Shown here: positions 15,133-16,344 of the stretch, one piece after another
Layout: the number at the start of each line of letters is the position of its first letter
Numbering within the stretch: position 1 is the first letter of the stretch
Assembly: GCA_023146365.1 (NCBI GenBank)
Contig: JAGLCE010000028.1
Span: 1 to 16,344, forward strand
Source: Endozoicomonadaceae bacterium
Lineage (GTDB): Bacteria > Pseudomonadota > Gammaproteobacteria > Pseudomonadales > Endozoicomonadaceae
Length of the DNA stretch: 16,344 bases
Direction: 5' to 3'
Translations under genes and position numbers: made by a program
Notes under the pieces: generated by a model
What the model was told of the DNA's origin: nothing
Databases searched by the model: none
The model's input: the letters and a program-made list of their open reading frames with translations, nothing else

Positions 15133-16053
15133 TTAGCTGTTATGGGATCTTGACGGTGAAAGCAACTCCTTGATACCCGCCAGAGAGCCGATGATATCTG
15201 ATGCCTCCAGCGGCATCATAATCACCTTACTGTTCTCGGAAGAGGCTAGCTCCTTCAGCGCGTCGACATACTTGAGAGAGACAAAGTAATTGATAGCTTG
15301 TATGTCTCCTTTAGCGATCGCTTTTGATACCGTCTCAGTCGCCTTGGCTTCAGCCTCAGCTAGGCGCTCTCTGGCTTCGGCTGCTCGTTTGGCGGTTTCA
15401 AGGTCACCTTCTGCTTCAAGAATTTTCGCCTGTTTTTTACCCTCTGCGATTTTAACGGATGCTTCTTTGTTTCCTTCAGCTTCCAGAATCTGGGCTCGTT
15501 TTTCCCGTTCCGCTTTCATCTGACGCGCCATGGCATCCACCAGATCTTGAGGGGGTGAAATATCGCGTATTTCCACTCGGGTCACTTTGATCCCCCACGG
15601 GTTTGTCGCTTCATCGATCTTATGCAGCAGGCTGGAATTAATGCGGTCTCGGTTAGACAGCATGTCATCCAGTTCCATGGAGCCTAGCACGGCCCGAATA
15701 TTCGTCATGATAAGATTCTGCATGGCTCGAAACAGATCATTCACTTCATAGGAGGCCATCACCGCATCATGTACTTGGAAAAAGCAGACAGCATCGGTTG
15801 TTACCTGTGCGTTATCACGGGAGATGACTTCTTGAGGCTGGATATCCAGTACTTGCTCCATCATGTTTTGCTTATAACCAACAGAATCGATAAACGGAAT
15901 TAGTATATGAAGCCCCGGGGTAAAAGTGCGCGTAAATTTACCGAAGCGTTCCACTGTATAGTGGTAACCTTGCGGCACCATGTAGACACCCTTAGCAATA
16001 AATACAGCGACTGTCGCAATAAAGACAATGGCAAAAATGTTCTCAAGCCCCAT
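15133..16053 (-). CDS. qmcA: SPFH/stomatin-like membrane protein QmcA
   Basis: Prohibitin/stomatin-family protein of 306 residues (E. coli QmcA 305), anchored by one N-terminal helix (about 5-22). The SPFH core includes MVPQGYHYTVERFGKFTRT, NMMEQVLDIQPQEVISRDNA and NIRAVLGSMELDDMLSNRD, and it ends near TNPWGIKVTRVEIRDISPP. A long Ala/Glu/Lys coiled coil with repeated EAEG units spans about 185-250. SKVIMMPLEAS closes the protein, as in E. coli. It forms large oligomers at the membrane and is linked to FtsH protease control and membrane quality control. GGAGG stands about ten bases before the ATG at 16053. It is first in an operon with ybbJ. An IS5-like element ends only 43 bases upstream, so the native promoter has probably been displaced. 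Confidence 0.95.
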   Translation of the reverse strand: MGLENIFAIVFIATVAVFIAKGVYMVPQGYHYTVERFGKFTRTFTPGLHILIPFIDSVGYKQNMMEQVLDIQPQEVISRDNAQVTTDAVCFFQVHDAVMASYEVNDLFRAMQNLIMTNIRAVLGSMELDDMLSNRDRINSSLLHKIDEATNPWGIKVTRVEIRDISPPQDLVDAMARQMKAEREKRAQILEAEGNKEASVKIAEGKKQAKILEAEGDLETAKRAAEARERLAEAEAKATETVSKAIAKGDIQAINYFVSLKYVDALKELASSENSKVIMMPLEASDIIGSLAGIKELLSPSRSHNS

Positions 16054-16096
16054 TGGATCTTATCCTCCATAATTTCTGTTGACTGTGAATTATAGC

Positions 16097-16344
16097 TAGT
16101 CCGCCATGAAAAACCATCTTTCCAAGCAGTTTGATTCTGAAGTATTTTACACCTTATTGTAACGTCAAATAAAAGCATTCTAGTGCGCTGTGTGATGTTT
16201 TAAAGGCAATATATGCCCTTACAACACCGTTAATTTCGAACAAAAAGAGAGCAATCATCCACTTTCTCATATTCCAGGCGCAAGCTGCCATAAGAAGATT
16301 AATCTTGTCGCCTTCACTACCTTTGAGCCAGTTTCTTGAAAGTC
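16097..16344 (-). mobile_element. IS5-like element, copy 3, cut by right edge
   Basis: It begins at about 16097 with TAGTCCGCCATGAAAAACCA, the same terminal repeat as copies 1 and 2, and stays alignable with copy 1 base by base to the window end. It is in the same orientation as copy 1. Only the outer end and the transposase 3' end are inside the window. Confidence 0.88.
16154..16344 (-). CDS. IS5-like transposase C-terminus (copy 3, partial)
   Basis: The last 62 codons of an IS5-group transposase, with an open frame throughout the visible part: LSRNWLKGSEGDKINLLMAA, then WNMRKW and a C-terminal FLFEINGVVRAYIAFK, ending CFYLTLQ at the TAA 16154-16156. The three positions that are damaged in copies 1 and 2 here (the TGG codon, the reading frame, the 10-bp duplication) are all intact. 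This copy may therefore be the least decayed of the three, but its N-terminus and catalytic core lie outside the window. Transcription of this gene would run toward qmcA. Confidence 0.83.
   Translation of the reverse strand, partial: LSRNWLKGSEGDKINLLMAACAWNMRKWMIALFLFEINGVVRAYIAFKTSHSALECFYLTLQ

Overview
The window looks like a piece of a gammaproteobacterial chromosome. The clearest taxonomic signs are a qmcA-ybbJ pair, an SdaC-like amino-acid carrier, an E. coli-type MscS and a YhbQ-like GIY-YIG protein. It also carries remnants of at least four transposase families, a trypsin-like secreted protease and a large protein with a eukaryote-like actin-nucleation tail. That mix suggests a host-associated marine gammaproteobacterium, for example an Endozoicomonas-like symbiont. 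The genus is an inference from gene style, not proven by the sequence.

Layout, left to right. 1-596: IS630-type transposase running off the left edge, with a likely -1 frameshift site. 995-2311: HAAAP-type amino-acid transporter, converging on a purine-salvage phosphoribosyltransferase (2371-2919, minus) across a shared terminator. 3218-4010: 5'-truncated IS5-like element (copy 1, minus). 4139-4435: GIY-YIG protein. 4476-5404: internally deleted IS5-like element (copy 2, plus). 5487-6302: secreted trypsin-like protease. 6474-7376 (minus): EamA/DMT transporter. 7500-8005 (minus): ISAs1-type transposase remnant. 8186-8821 (minus): unrecognised one-helix membrane protein. 9209-9702: integrase-type transposase remnant. 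9883-10146: small ORF overlapping mscS (10146-10982). 11302-13578: 758-residue proline-rich protein. 14038-14475: small membrane protein. 14668-16053 (minus): ybbJ-qmcA. 16097-end: IS5-like copy 3, entering from the right edge.

The most notable object is the 11302-13578 gene. Its last ~120 residues follow the order of a WASP-family VCA module: an APPPPP-rich tract, a WH2-like helix (ALLEEIRNH), an amphipathic connector helix (LQGALEEVAKR) and a terminal acidic segment with a buried Trp (DDDWDDE). This predicts a bacterial activator of host actin through Arp2/3 and profilin, analogous to Rickettsia RickA and Listeria ActA. The N-terminal ~570 residues match nothing I recognise. The gene is AT-rich, stands alone between intergenic regions, and is followed by a strong hairpin. 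An in-frame 53-codon extension lies beyond its stop codon.

The genes do not form one pathway. Housekeeping blocks (amino-acid uptake, purine salvage, osmotic protection, membrane quality control) are separated by decayed mobile elements and by two genes with likely host-interaction roles, the protease and the VCA-like protein.
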